64,000 nt of DNA from Cafeteria roenbergensis (lineage: Eukaryota > Sar > Bigyra > Bicosoecida > Cafeteriaceae). The stretch is from positions 372,001-436,000 of the forward strand of contig VLTN01000024.1 in assembly GCA_008330645.1 (NCBI GenBank), read 5' to 3'. Below are positions 51,101-61,601 of the stretch, piece after piece. The position numbers and the translations under genes were made by a program. The notes beneath the pieces were generated by a model that was not told where the DNA came from, did no database searches, and saw only the letters and a program-made list of their open reading frames with translations. Numbering within the stretch: the first letter of the stretch is position 1; the number at the start of each line of letters is the position of its first letter.

Positions 51101-54100
51101 GATAGCCGGTGCTGGGGACGACAGCGACGGCGATGGCGATGAGGACGGCGCCGGCGCCGGCGCGGTGGGCCGCAGGCTGATGTTCGGCGCTGCGACGCCG
51201 GCTGCCGGGAGGCTAGGGCGCACCCCTGCGGCGACGGGGGCGCACGCGCCGGAAGTGGCTACGGCGGCGGCCAAGGAGGGCGCGTCGGCCGAGGCTGCGG
51301 TGGCGCGCGCGACGTGGCTGGACGCCTTTGCCGAGGCGCAAGCCGAGGCGGCGGAGCTGGCCAGAGCCGTCTGCGCGGCGCTGGGCTCGGACACGGGCGA
51401 GGCTGCTCTGCCCGCTGTGGCGGCGGCGGTCGCCGGGGCGTCGGACGCGGGTCCGGTCGCTGCAGGCGAGGCAGCGGTCGCGGCTGCGGTCCCGGCGTGG
51501 GAGGGCGACGGCACGGCGCGCAAAGTGCTGCTGCGGCTGTGCGAGGCTCTGCAGGGGACGTCGGCGGTGGGGCTGGAGCGCATGCGCGGGGCGCTTGAGG
51601 CAGGCATGTCGCCCGGTAGCGGGCTCGCGGCCGAGGGCAGGCAGGCCGCGCGGGCGTCGATGCTGGCGGCCGCGGGGGTGGCGGCGCGGCTGGGCGGCGC
51701 CACCGGCGCGGAGTGCTGCGCCGAGCTGGCAGGGGCCGCGCACAACCTCTCCGCGCCGCTGTTCAACGCTGCCAGCAGGCGCAGGGCCGGGGCGGACGCG
51801 CGAACGGCATCGGGCATGGCGGCGGAGCTGCTCTCGGACGCAGCGGCGGTCTGGGAGGTGGCCGCCGCGGCGGCGCGGGCAAGCGGGGAGCCGGCGGCGG
51901 CGCGGTCGCTGCTGGATCGCGGGGGGGTGGAGCAGCGGTGGCGGCGCGCGGCGGCGGCTTGGACGAGGGCGGGGGACACGGCTGCCGCGTGCCGGTGCCT
52001 GGTGCGGGCGGTGGTGGTGGCGGCCGCCGGGGCGGCGGCGGCGGCCGGGGCCGAGCTACGCAGCGGCGGCGCCACGGGAGGGCTGGTCGGCTGGTCGGGG
52101 GGAGGGCTGGACGCCGCGGCCGAGGCGGCGGCTGCCGCTGTGCTCGCCGGCCCTGAGCGGGTTCTGGAGGGCGCAGGCGGCGCGGGCACCGGAGTGTCCT
52201 CTTCCTTGGACGTGGCCTCCGTCGCCGCGGCCGGGGACTGGCAGTGGGAGCGTGTCTCTGGCGAAAGCACCACGGGGGCGTCGCAGCGCCGCGGCACCAC
52301 CGGCCCCAGCCGGGCCCGCCGGCAGAGCCTGGGGGAAGCGGGCGCAGCGGCCGCCCCCATGCCGGGCTTCGCCTCCGCAGGCAGCGTGGCGTCCGCGGCC
52401 GGGGTGGAAATCCCGGCTGTGCTTGGCGCGGCTGCGCTGAGCGCACTGGCGTTCAAGGGCGCGGGCGCAACGGGGCCGGTGGCCGCCGCAGCCGCCTCGG
52501 CCCTGGCGGCTGCGCACAGCCGCTGCCTCGCATCGAGCGTGGACCGGTTCGAGTGGGCGTCGGCGACGCTGCGTGGGGGGCCTGGGCAGGCGGGCAGCAG
52601 CGCAGCAGCGCACAGTGGAGCCCCGGCGGCGGCGGTGCTGTGCGTGCCGCTGTCCTCGCCCGCCGTGCTGGCGTGCTCGCACGCTGCAGCCTGCTTCGCG
52701 CTGGCGCGGGCGGCCGCGGGGTGGGTGCAAGTCGGCGGGTCGGCCGGCCGCAGCGCGGCGGACGCGGCGGCGGCGGGGCTGGCGTCAGCCGCGCTGGGGC
52801 TGCAGGCAGCCGCAGGGGCGGTGCGGAGTCGCTCGCTGCGCCACTGGAGGGCGGTGGCGGATGCGGCGGCGGCGGCAGAGCGTTCGGCCAGAGCGGCGGC
52901 GGGAGGCGCGATTCCGGCTCTGCCCGCGTGGGTGGACGTTGGCGCACCAGCCTCAAGGGAGGAGGCTCCTGCGGCCGGGCCTGGCGACCTGACGGGCGGC
53001 GTGGCGGACGTGGCGAGGCAGCAGCGGCGCCGACGAGACAGCGTGGCGTCGGCGGACAGCGAGGCGTCGGCGGGCACCGAGGCGTCTGCTCTCTCCGACG
53101 GCCCAGGCGCAGCCGCCACCGACGCCGACGCCGCGGACGCAGCTGCAGCCGCGGCCACGCGCCTCCTCGCCGCCGCGGCGCAGTCCCAGGCGCGCATCGC
53201 CCGCGCCGGACTCGCTGCCGCCGCCGCTCTCGCCAGCCGCGGCTCTGCCGTGTGCCCGGAAGAGAGCGAAGTGGCTCTGCCGCCCCTTGCGCTCGCCTGC
53301 CTCCGCCTCGCTGCGGGCCGCGCGGACGACGCATTTCGCCACGCTCAGCACAGCCTCAGGCCGGCCGCCTCCGGCACACCCGCCGCGTGCACAGCCGCCG
53401 TCAGGCTCGTCGCGGCCCTCGCAACCGCACCGGGTGCGCCTCCGGAGTGGCGCGAAACCGCGCTTGAGGCCGTTCGGGGCTCTGCCGTGGACGAATCAGC
53501 GCGCCAATGGGCGCTAGCGGAGCTTGGGGCAGACGCCGACCCTGCCCAGCTGCCGTCGCTGGCAGAGCCCGATGCGCTCGCAGTCGCTGCCTCTGGGCTG
53601 CTGTGCCGCTGCCGCTGCTGCTGCTGGCTGGGCGGCCGGGCCGGCGGCGGCTCTACCGGCAGCGGCGACGCCCCCTCGGGGCAGCGGTCCGCCGGCGGGG
53701 CCGCCCGCGACAGCGGGCGCCTCGGAGCTGGGTGCGAGCACCCGCGATGCTCTGGGGTAGGCGCCGCGGCAGCACGCGCGCTGGGAGCCGCGCTGCGCAC
53801 GGCCGAGGCGGAGGGGCGCATTGCGGCTCTGCACGGCTCTGCCGGGCCGCGCTCTCTGGATGCGGACACGGCGAGCTTGGTCGACCGCCTGATGTGTTCG
53901 CGCGCATTCGCTCTGGCCTCGGCTGAAGGGATGCGGTGCGGCGACGACGCCGGGGCGCGTTCAGCGGCGTGGTCTGCCGCCAGGGCCGCGGCTGCGGTGT
54001 CCTCGGCAGCGATGGAGCGCGCTATGGGCGCTGTGTGGGCGGCGGACGGTGTTTCGGGTCGGGCCGGCAGGGCAGCTGCCCACGCTTGCCTGGCAGGCAC

Positions 54101-57005
54101 GGAGGGCTCTGCATCGGCTCTGCTTGGCCAAGCGTCGTGGCTGGGGCTTGAGCGGGCGGTGGAGGCAGCGGGAGGCGCAGCGGCGGCGGGGGCGCCGTCG
54201 AGCGCCGGCAGCCCCGGCGTGCCGCTGGCTGCAGTGGAGGCAGCGGCGGCGATGCAGGTGCTGGCGGCCGCGGGTCCGGTCGCCGTCCTCGACGGCGGGG
54301 CTGCCATCGGAGCGGCCGGGGCTGCGGCTGGCACACCGCAGGCGCTGTGGTCGGCCGTGGCGGAGGCGGAGGCGGCGGTGGGTGCCGTGGCGGAGTCGGG
54401 CTCGCCCGCCGAGGCCGCGGCTGCGGCTGCGGCCGCGGAGGCGGCGGCTGCCCGGCTGCGCCCGCTCGCCGCCGACCGCGTGGCGGCGCTGTGGCGCTGT
54501 CGTGCGCTGTGCGCTGCTGCGTCGGCGTGGACCCACTTGGAGTGCCAGACGGCCCCTGGCGGCGGCGCTGGCTGCGGAAGCTGCGCTCCGGCTGCTGCGG
54601 CTGCCGCTGCGGCGGCCGCGTTCGAGAGCCTGACAGGGCCGCAGGGCGCCACAGGGGGCGGCCGAGGGGCCGCTCTGGCCTGCGCCTGGGCGGGGCTGGC
54701 GGCGGCAGGGGCCTCGCTCCCCGCCCAGGCTGTGGCCCGCCGCGCTGTCGTTGCAGCTGCCGTCTGTGCGGGCCTGCTGGTCGGTCCGGCAGCGGCGCGC
54801 GTGGCCACGGCCGTGGCCGCTGGAGGGGAGGAGGGCGAAACCGCCGCAGCCGCCGCCCCCGCCGCCGCCACAGGCTGGGCCCGGCGCGCGATTGCAGCTG
54901 CGCGGGAGGCCGCTGCGGCAGGGGGCGCTGCTGGCGGATTCGATGCGGGCGTGCTGGCACGGCTGGCAGAGCTGCCTTCCCAGCCGGCCCCGGCGGTCTC
55001 CGCACGGGCAGCTGGCCTTCGGGGTGCGGCGAGGCACGGCACGCCCCCGGAGGCGCACGCTGTGCTGCCGAAGGACGCCGTCTCGCTCCAGGAGGCGCTG
55101 CTGCAGTGGCTGCCCGCCGGGGCCGGCGCGGGCTCGGCCGGCGCGGCGGGCGCGGCGTCGTCGCCGGGCGTGGCTGCCGGCGCTGCCGCCGACCCCACCG
55201 CCGCACCTGCCGGCGCTGCCGCCGCCTCTGTGGCTGCGTGGCGCGTGCGGCCGGGCGGGCCCGTGCTGCTTGCCTGGCACCGCGGCAGCGAGGGATGCGC
55301 CTGGCTGGCCGGGCCGCAGCAGTGGACAGGCCCGCCCCAGCAGACGGTGCGGCGGGCAGCGGCGCGCCTGCCTGGGGAGATCAGGCTTGTCGCTGCCTGG
55401 GCGGCGCCTGCAGGCGGCTCCGCGGCCGGCGGCGGCGCCTGCGTGGCCCGCTGGCCGCACCCCGAGGCAGAGCTGGAGGCCGTGCTGCTGACGTCGGGGC
55501 GGTCCGTGCGCGCCGGAGCGGCTCGCGGGGCCGACTGGCGGACGTCGGACCGGGCTAGGTGGTGGCGCGCGCGGGAGCACCAGGATGCCTGGCTGGAGTC
55601 GATGGCCCTCCGGCTGGCTCGGGCTCTCAGGGGGCCGGGGGACGCGGCCTCGCTCTCGGCCGGCCACGCGGCGGCGCCAGGGACCGACGGCGGCGCTTCC
55701 CCTTCGGCCGGATCAGGGGCCGATGCGAGCGATGGCTCTGCCAGCGACGAGCCCGACGGCCCGCCAGCCCCGAGCGCGCCCCTGGCGCCTGTGGCAGACG
55801 AGCCGGGAGCGGCCGGTCAGGCGGCAGGTGTGGCAGCGGCTGCGGAGGAGCAGGAGGAGGTCGACGAGGGCGAGGAGCAGCAGGAGGAGGAGGATCTGCT
55901 CCCGCCCCCGCCGGCGGACGGGTGGGCGTCTCTTCGTGTGGTCGACCTGCGAGCCTTGCTGCGAGCGGCCGGGGCCAAGACCTCCGGCCTGAAGGCAGCC
56001 CTCGTCGCCCGCGTCGAACGGCTCTACCACGAGCAGGAGGCTGATAAGTCGCAAAGGAACGCCGCGCCAGCCACGCCAGCGCCCGCGGCGGCCGCGTCTG
56101 CCGCCGGGTCCGGCGGCCTCGCAAGCCAGGCCTCTGCGCCACGAGGAGCAGCGGCGGAACCTGTGGCCGTCCCAGCCGGGGCACCGGCGGCATCGCCCGG
56201 CACGGTCGCGGCTCCCAAGCAGAGCCACGCCGCGTGGCTGGCAGGGGCCACGAGCGTCCGGCTGTGCCTGGGGCCGGGGCTTGACGCGCTGCCCTGGGAG
56301 GCGGCGGTGGCCCGCTCGGCGCCCGACGCGGTGGTGGTGCGGGCCGCCCCGGTGCGGCTGGCTGGGGAGGCCGTCGGTCAGCTTGCCGAGCGGGGCCGGC
56401 CGGAAGACCAGCGGGAGGCGTCGCTGCTGCGCGGCGGCGCGGTGGTGAACCCGAGCGGCGACCTGTCGTCCACTGAGACAGCGGTCGTCACTGCGCTGCG
56501 GCGAGCGGTCGAGGCGGCGCCGCCCGCCGGCCTGGGAGGGCGCTGGCGCGTCCACGCTGGCACTGCTCCGGCAGAGGCCGAGTTCGTGGGCCTGGCCTCC
56601 CGGGGAGGGGCGTTCTTGTACTCTGGCCACGGAGCCGGGTTCAGCGTGTGCCCTGCGGACGCCATCGCAGCGTCGACGGCGCCGCTCGCTCCAGTGGCGC
56701 TGGTCATCGGGTGCTCCTCGCACCGGCCGGCCGGCAAGGGGTGGCTTGGCTCAGCGGTGCCCGCGCACTCGTACGCAGCAGGAGGCAGTGCCACGGCCGT
56801 GGGGTGCCTCTGGGACGTGACGGACGGCGACGTGGACAGGCTGACGGCGAGGCTGCTGGCGGCGGCCGCCGAGGCCAAGGACGCCTCGAGCGTGTCGGTG
56901 GGCGCCCTGCTGCGGGAGGCAAGGGCCGTCTGCCGGCTGCCGCACCTGACGGGCGCAGCCGTGGTATGCAGCGGCGTAGACTCGCTCGTCAGGCTTCGCA
57001 AGTGA
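48149..57005 (+). CDS. ESP1: Separase (cohesin protease, peptidase C50) with embedded SAP domain
   Basis: Separase cleaves the cohesin kleisin at anaphase and licenses centriole separation. Two exons (48149-48276, 48380-57005; intron 103 nt, GTGAG/TGCAG) give 2,917 residues; human separase is about 2,120. The C-terminal protease block is complete: [25 protein letters not shown], the catalytic His2793 in YSGHGAG, Cys2821 in [11 protein letters not shown], then [19 protein letters not shown]. His and Cys are 28 residues apart (26 in human). The long Ala-rich N-terminal region is presumably a helical-repeat scaffold, but I cannot match it by motif. Just before the protease block, after an acidic [16 protein letters not shown] stretch, residues about 2558-2592 form a SAP-like helix-turn-helix ([31 protein letters not shown]). 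Two internal repeats (Ser-Gly and GKTPGRA) add length. No securin gene was seen nearby. Confidence 0.93.
49831..49911 (+). repeat. GGCAGC hexanucleotide microsatellite (Gly-Ser) in separase
   Basis: About thirteen ggcagc/ggtagc units encode a GSGSGS run near residues 527-553 of separase, a likely flexible linker. The unit keeps frame. Confidence 0.95.
50715..50866 (+). repeat. 30-nt tandem repeat encoding [10 protein letters not shown] in separase
   Basis: Three perfect copies and one partial copy of a 30-base unit (gccgccggggcgggcaagac onward) encode [10 protein letters not shown], followed by a diverged [10 protein letters not shown] copy. This gives five GKTPG motifs at about residues 822-872. 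The perfect identity of copies suggests recent amplification. Confidence 0.95.
55923..56027 (+). other. SAP-like DNA-binding motif within separase
   Basis: About 35 codons encode [17 protein letters not shown] then [17 protein letters not shown]. The pattern L-x-V-x-x-L-R-x-L-L-x-x-x-G, two to five residues, G-x-K-x-x-L-V-x-R matches the SAP motif (SAF-A/B, Acinus, PIAS). It lies between an acidic segment and the protease block. Confidence 0.8.
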
Positions 57006-57304
57006 GGCGTCGTGCAGAGCCGCAGCGAGCTTTTGTGCGACTCATGATTGGCGCCAGCTGCGACTAAACAGACGATGAATGCTGCCCGGCGCCCAGCTAT
57101 CACGCACACCGAAGCCGCGCGAACAGGCTCGCGCTCGCCCTTTCGTCCGCGCGGCTGCGCGCTCGCCGGCTGCGTCTGCCACGCTGGCCGCGCAGAGCGC
57201 CGGCCAGTCGCGGGTGCCGGCTCTGCCGCGTCCGGCCCAGCAAGGCCAGGCGGCACAGGAAGGGCTTGGCCGAGCCAGCGCGGGCGCACCGGCTGCGGAG
57301 CGGG
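57006..57304. other. Intergenic region separase / alpha-beta hydrolase
   Basis: About 300 nt on one strand between a stop and the next start. It should hold the separase 3' end and the hydrolase promoter. Nothing else is visible. Confidence 0.35.
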
Positions 57305-58533
57305 ATGCAGCGTGCAGGCGCTGCGGTGGCCAAGCGGCTTGCGTCCTCGGTGTCGTCAGCAGCCGCTCGAGTGACGCCGGTGGACCCGCCAGTGCAGCGA
57401 CTGTGAGTCAGTCGCGCCGCGGCCGCTGGTTGTCGAGGGCCGCGACGCACCTGGGCCCACGCGCCCCGCGGCGCCGTATTTGAGCGCGAGCGCCGTGCGC
57501 TGCTCGACGCCGCTCCGCGTTTTCCGCCTTTTCCGCGTTTGGCCGCAGGGCGCTTTCCCGCGGGGACATCGGCTATACGGATGAGCCGGGTTCAAGCGCA
57601 GGCTGCCCGGTCATTGTGGCGCTGCACGGCGGGCCGGGGTCCGTGCACGACTTTCGGTACATCGGGGGCGCGCTGGGCTCGCGCGCCAGGCTTGTGCGCC
57701 TGGACCTTCCGGGCCACGGGTCCAGCGCGGAGCACGTGGCGGAGTCGCCGTCCACCAAGCACGCGGCCGAGGCCGCGAAGGAGGCGTGCGACTTGCTCGG
57801 GCTCGGAGACAGCAAGGTCGTCGTGATGGGTCACAGCTTGGGCGCCCAGATTGCGCTGGAGCTCGCTGTGCAGCTGGGGCCTGCGCGGGTCGCTGGCATG
57901 TGCATGCTCGCGCCGGTGTCGCTTCGGCCGCACCAGGCGCTGCGGCCGTACTGGCTGGTCCAGGCCCTCAGCAGCGCGCTCACGCTGCCCCTTGTCGGCG
58001 ACGCGCTGTTCAAGCCCCTCATCTGGCTATTGTACACACAGCTCCTGGGGTTCGACCCCAAGCGCACCAGCGCGGCGGAGAGCGCCTTCACCATGCGGCA
58101 GGTGGGGCTGCTCGACTTTGAGCGGGCGGCCTCCAACGCCAGGGCGATCAAGTGAGAGCTGCATCCCCATGCGGCCCCCCGCAGCCGCATGGACGGCCCC
58201 AGAGCCGCGCCGCCGTGCCGCGCGCCGCGCGGTGGTCTCGCCAGCGCCCTCGCGCCGCCGCCGCCGCCGCTGAGGGGGTCCCGCTGCTCTCGCGCTGTGC
58301 ACCGCAGGGCGTATGGCGTCCCCGCCATGGTGTGCTGGGCGACGGACGACCCCATTTTGGAGCCCGCCATCGCCAAGGAGCTGGGCGCGGCGCTGCCGGC
58401 GGGGCCGCGGCTGGAGTTCTCCAGCGGAGGGCACTTCATGAACAAGCACCACGCGGCGGAGGTGGTTGACGCGCTGCTGGACATGCTAGGGGCAGCGGCG
58501 GGCAGCGCCGCACCGGCGCGCAGCCGCCTATGA
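57305..58533 (+). CDS. Alpha/beta hydrolase, probably organelle-targeted
   Basis: Three exons (57305-57402, 57549-58151, 58308-58533) give 308 residues; introns are 146 and 156 nt with GTGAG donors and CGCAG acceptors, in frame. The fold is complete: oxyanion motif HGGPGS (59-64), nucleophile elbow GHSLGAQ (Ser129), acid Asp247 or Asp248 (ATDDPI) and catalytic His276 (SGGHFMNKH). A helical cap (WLVQALSSALTLPLVGDALF) lies between. The first exon (MQRAGAAVAKRLASSVSSAAARVTP) resembles a mitochondrial or plastid leader: basic, Ser/Ala-rich, no acidic residues in the first 25. The substrate is unknown; such proteins include esterases, epoxide hydrolases and lipases. The start fits because it is the only frame that joins exon 2 in phase 2. 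Confidence 0.85.
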
Positions 58534-58832
58534 GCGCGGGCGCGTTGCACCCGCACCGCGGCCCGGGGCCAGCGTCGAGCCGTCGTGCCGGCAGCGCAGC
58601 TGCGCCCGAGGGGCGGTACGGGAGGGCGGCACAGCCGTGTGTGTGTGTGAGCGTGCGTGTGAGCGTGCGTGTGAGCGTGCGTCGGCCGCTTGGCGCGCGA
58701 ATCGCGGCCGCATTTGTGAGGGGCCCACACATCGGGGCCGTGGGGGCAACGACCTTTGCAACGCGCCTCGCCGGAGGCAGGGCGCGGCCGCGAGCCGGGA
58801 GGGACGGGGCGGCGGCCGGCAACCCACGCGGC
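58534..58832. other. Convergent 3' region with GTGAGCGTGC repeat
   Basis: About 300 nt between the hydrolase and MRD1 3' ends. It contains three copies of a gtgagcgtgcgt-like unit inside a TG-rich stretch (58637-58683). No coding support. Confidence 0.6.
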
Positions 58833-61601
58833 TCACTGCTTGGGCTTGTGCTTCCTCCCCCCACGGGGCCGGCGCCTCCGCGAGGCCTCCTCCGCCTCCG
58901 GCGCGTCGGAGCGAGCGGCAGCAGACAGCGCCTGCTGCGGTTGGGGAGGAGCCGGTTCCGCCTCCTTGTCCGCCGCCCTGGCCGCCTTGGAGTGCAGCGC
59001 CCCCAGGGAGCCGTCGTCCTGCGCCCACTGGATGACCAGGTGCCGGCCGTACAAGTGCGACGAGGCGAGCGAGGACACGGCGGTGCGGGCGTCGGCGGCG
59101 GATGCAAACTCGACGAAGCCGAAACCGCGGCCGCTGCCGCCCTGCTTGCGCGGCAGGCGGACGTTGCGCAGCTTGCCAAAGGCCCCGAAGAGCTGGCGCA
59201 GGTCGTCGCGCGTGGCCTCGAAGGCGAGGTTCTTGACCAGCAGCTTGGTGGCGGCGCGCGTGGGGGGCGCCGTGCCCGACGCGTCCTTTGCCGCCCTCCG
59301 CTGCACGGTCTTGTCCGCCCTGGGCGCTGAGCGGCTGATGGAGAGGTCGAGGGCCCGGCCGTCGAGCACCGTGGCCTGCAGCCGCTTGACAGCCTGCGTG
59401 GCATGGGCCGGGTCCTCGAACTCGACGAAGCCGTACCCGAGCGACTGCCCCTCACGCCCGGCCACGGCGGCGCGGCGGGGAATCTTGACGGCCCTGACCG
59501 GGCCCACTGTGGCGAAGAGCTCCTCCACGCCGCCCTCCGAGGTGGAGAAGGCCAGGCCCTTGACGAACACGGTGGCGGCGCCGCTCGGGGCAGCCGACGC
59601 AGCGCCCTCCTCCGCGGCGTCCTCCCCGTCGGCGCCGGCAGCGGCGGCCTCTGCGGCAGCGCTGGCTGCTGCGGCGGCCGCAGCGGCGGCGGGGTCCGGC
59701 TGAGCAGGCGCGTCCGCGCTCACCGTGCCCGTGGGGGCCCACTCCAGGTAGAGCGGGACCGATTCGTAGCGCTTGTATGCCAGCCCCTTGAAGGCGCGCT
59801 TCGCGTCCACAGGGCGCTCGAACTCGACCACCGCCAGCACCTTGGCCGGGGGCAGCACCAGCCGCACCAGCGGCCCGAAGCGGCCGAAGAGACCCCGCAG
59901 CGCCGGCGCGGACGCCGCCGCCGGCAGGTTCTTCACCAGGATCACCGTGTCGCTGCGCATCGACGCGCGCAGCTTCTTCCCGCCAAGCGCCAGCTGCAGC
60001 GCCGCCAGGTCGACCCCTTGCGCCCTCAGGAAGGACTTGGTCTGGTCAATCACCGCCGTCTCTCCCAGCGCCACGCGCACGGCCAGGTTGTCCGCCGACG
60101 GGTCCAGCACCTCGCCAGCGGACTTGCCCGCGGCCGCGGCCGCGGCCTTGACCGCTGCGTCGGCCCTCACAAAGAGGCCGTTCCACGCGGCCGCCTCCTC
60201 CCCGGAGGCCGCCGCCCGCCGCCGCGCCTGCTCCTTGGCTGCCTGGTACTCCGACACGCCGGGGCCGGCCGCGGGGGCGTCGTCGTCCTCGTCGTCGCCC
60301 GCGCCCTTGGGAGCCTTCTTGCCCGGCAGCACGTGCAGGAGCCGCCCCTGGAACATGCGCAAGTCAGCCTCCGCCATCGCCGCCGCGGCGCAGGCCGCCT
60401 GGGCGAAGGCGACGAATCCGAACCCCTTGGACCTGCCCGCCGCGTCCCTCGGCACGCGCGCCTCCGTGACGTCGCCCCACCGCGCAAAGTGCGCCCGCAG
60501 GTCGTCGTCAGAGCATGTGAACGGGAGGTTCCTCACGAAGAGCCGGCCCGCCGCCAGCTGGTCCTCCGCCCCCTCCGCCGTCCTCGCGCGCTTGCTCCCG
60601 GGCGCGGCCGCCCCGCCCTCGCTGTCCGAGTCCGCGTCGTCCGCCACGCGCAGCTCGGCCAGGTCGTCAGCTGGCGTTTCCGCAGGCCTCTGGCGCTTGC
60701 TGCTGCGCCGGATCTCGCCGCCCTCGATGTCGAGCGCAGAGTCGTCGCTGGCGTCAGAGGCAGCGTCGTCGTCGTCGTCCAGTTCCTCCTCGTCCTCCTC
60801 CTCGTCGTCGGCCTCCGCGGCCGTATCGCCAGCAGCGCCCCCGTTGCGCTTGGACTGCAGGAAGGAGAGCGCCGAGGCCGAGGCCGCGCCCGTTGCCACC
60901 GAGGCCTCCGCCTGCCGCATCAGCGCAGCCATCTCGTCGTCATCCTCAGCCGCGTCTGCGCCCTTTCCGCCCGAACCCTTGCCGGCACCGTTGCCCTCCT
61001 CGCCCTCAAGCCCGTCATCGCTGTCGCTGTCGCTGTCGCTGTCGCTGTCGGCGTCTGCGGGCGCATCTGCGTCGCTGTCACTCTCCTCCGCATCGCTGCC
61101 CAGAGCGGCAGCCTTGGCGCTGTCCTCTGGACCAGACGCGCCGAGCGCATCACCCCGCTTACGCGCGCGCGCATTGCTCGTGGCTGCGTCGTCGTTGGCC
61201 CACGTGGCCGCGGCGTTGCGATTCGCCATAACGGCCTTGTACTCTTCGAAGCCCTTGCCTGGCGCCGCGGGCGCGTCCTTGGCCGGCCCCGAGTCAGCCC
61301 CCTGGCGCACTTCGGCAGCGGGCTTCGCCGGCTTCGCCCCGTGGACCGGCGTGCCCTTGCCAAACTCAAAGGCCGCTTCCACCTTGACGCGAGTGGTGCC
61401 GAGGAACACCTTGTCCATCTCCAGCGCCTTTTCCGCGTGTTCCGGGGTCGCGAACCCGACGAACGCAAACCGCCGGCTGCGCCCGTCCTTGCGGCGCATG
61501 ATGCGGCAGTCCGTGACGGGCGCGACCTCGGTGAAGAGCTCTCGCAGCTTCTGCTCAGTCGCATGCGTCGGCAGCTGCTTGACGCAAACCCGAGTGGACA
61601 T
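58833..61601 (-). CDS. MRD1: MRD1/RBM19-like five-RRM ribosome biogenesis protein
   Basis: Mrd1/RBM19 acts in the nucleolus within the early pre-rRNA complex and is needed for 18S rRNA processing. This is a single 922-residue exon; RBM19 is 960, yeast Mrd1 887. Five RRMs are visible, as in Mrd1: RRM1 at 1-80 (STRVCVKQLPTHATEQKLRELF), RRM2 about 352-430 (RLFVRNLPFTCSDDDL), RRM3 about 551-620 (VILVKNLPAAASAPALRGLF, with the family's AVVEF and AFKGLAYKRYESVPLYLEW), RRM4 about 676-760 (TVFVKGLAFSTSE) and RRM5 about 785-865 (KLLVKNLAFEATRDDLRQLF). The AFKGLAYKR..LYLEW signature is specific to this family. An acidic, low-complexity stretch of about 200 residues with a DSD repeat lies between RRM1 and RRM2. 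A basic tail (RRRRPRGGRKHKPK) ends the protein. Start ATG 61601, first Met before RRM1. Confidence 0.94.
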   Translation of the reverse strand: MSTRVCVKQLPTHATEQKLRELFTEVAPVTDCRIMRRKDGRSRRFAFVGFATPEHAEKALEMDKVFLGTTRVKVEAAFEFGKGTPVHGAKPAKPAAEVRQGADSGPAKDAPAAPGKGFEEYKAVMANRNAAATWANDDAATSNARARKRGDALGASGPEDSAKAAALGSDAEESDSDADAPADADSDSDSDSDSDDGLEGEEGNGAGKGSGGKGADAAEDDDEMAALMRQAEASVATGAASASALSFLQSKRNGGAAGDTAAEADDEEEDEEELDDDDDAASDASDDSALDIEGGEIRRSSKRQRPAETPADDLAELRVADDADSDSEGGAAAPGSKRARTAEGAEDQLAAGRLFVRNLPFTCSDDDLRAHFARWGDVTEARVPRDAAGRSKGFGFVAFAQAACAAAAMAEADLRMFQGRLLHVLPGKKAPKGAGDDEDDDAPAAGPGVSEYQAAKEQARRRAAASGEEAAAWNGLFVRADAAVKAAAAAAGKSAGEVLDPSADNLAVRVALGETAVIDQTKSFLRAQGVDLAALQLALGGKKLRASMRSDTVILVKNLPAAASAPALRGLFGRFGPLVRLVLPPAKVLAVVEFERPVDAKRAFKGLAYKRYESVPLYLEWAPTGTVSADAPAQPDPAAAAAAAAASAAAEAAAAGADGEDAAEEGAASAAPSGAATVFVKGLAFSTSEGGVEELFATVGPVRAVKIPRRAAVAGREGQSLGYGFVEFEDPAHATQAVKRLQATVLDGRALDLSISRSAPRADKTVQRRAAKDASGTAPPTRAATKLLVKNLAFEATRDDLRQLFGAFGKLRNVRLPRKQGGSGRGFGFVEFASAADARTAVSSLASSHLYGRHLVIQWAQDDGSLGALHSKAARAADKEAEPAPPQPQQALSAAARSDAPEAEEASRRRRPRGGRKHKPKQ
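61015..61056 (+). repeat. GCTGTC hexanucleotide repeat (Asp-Ser on minus strand) in MRD1
   Basis: Several tcgctg/gctgtc units encode an Asp-Ser run in the acidic linker of MRD1. It mirrors the Asp-Ser repeat in CEP120. Confidence 0.9.

Noticed and set aside
47849-53197. A 1,780-codon open frame antisense to separase
   Set aside because: Ala/Ser/Pro-rich shadow of GC-rich codons; no domain, and separase explains the region.
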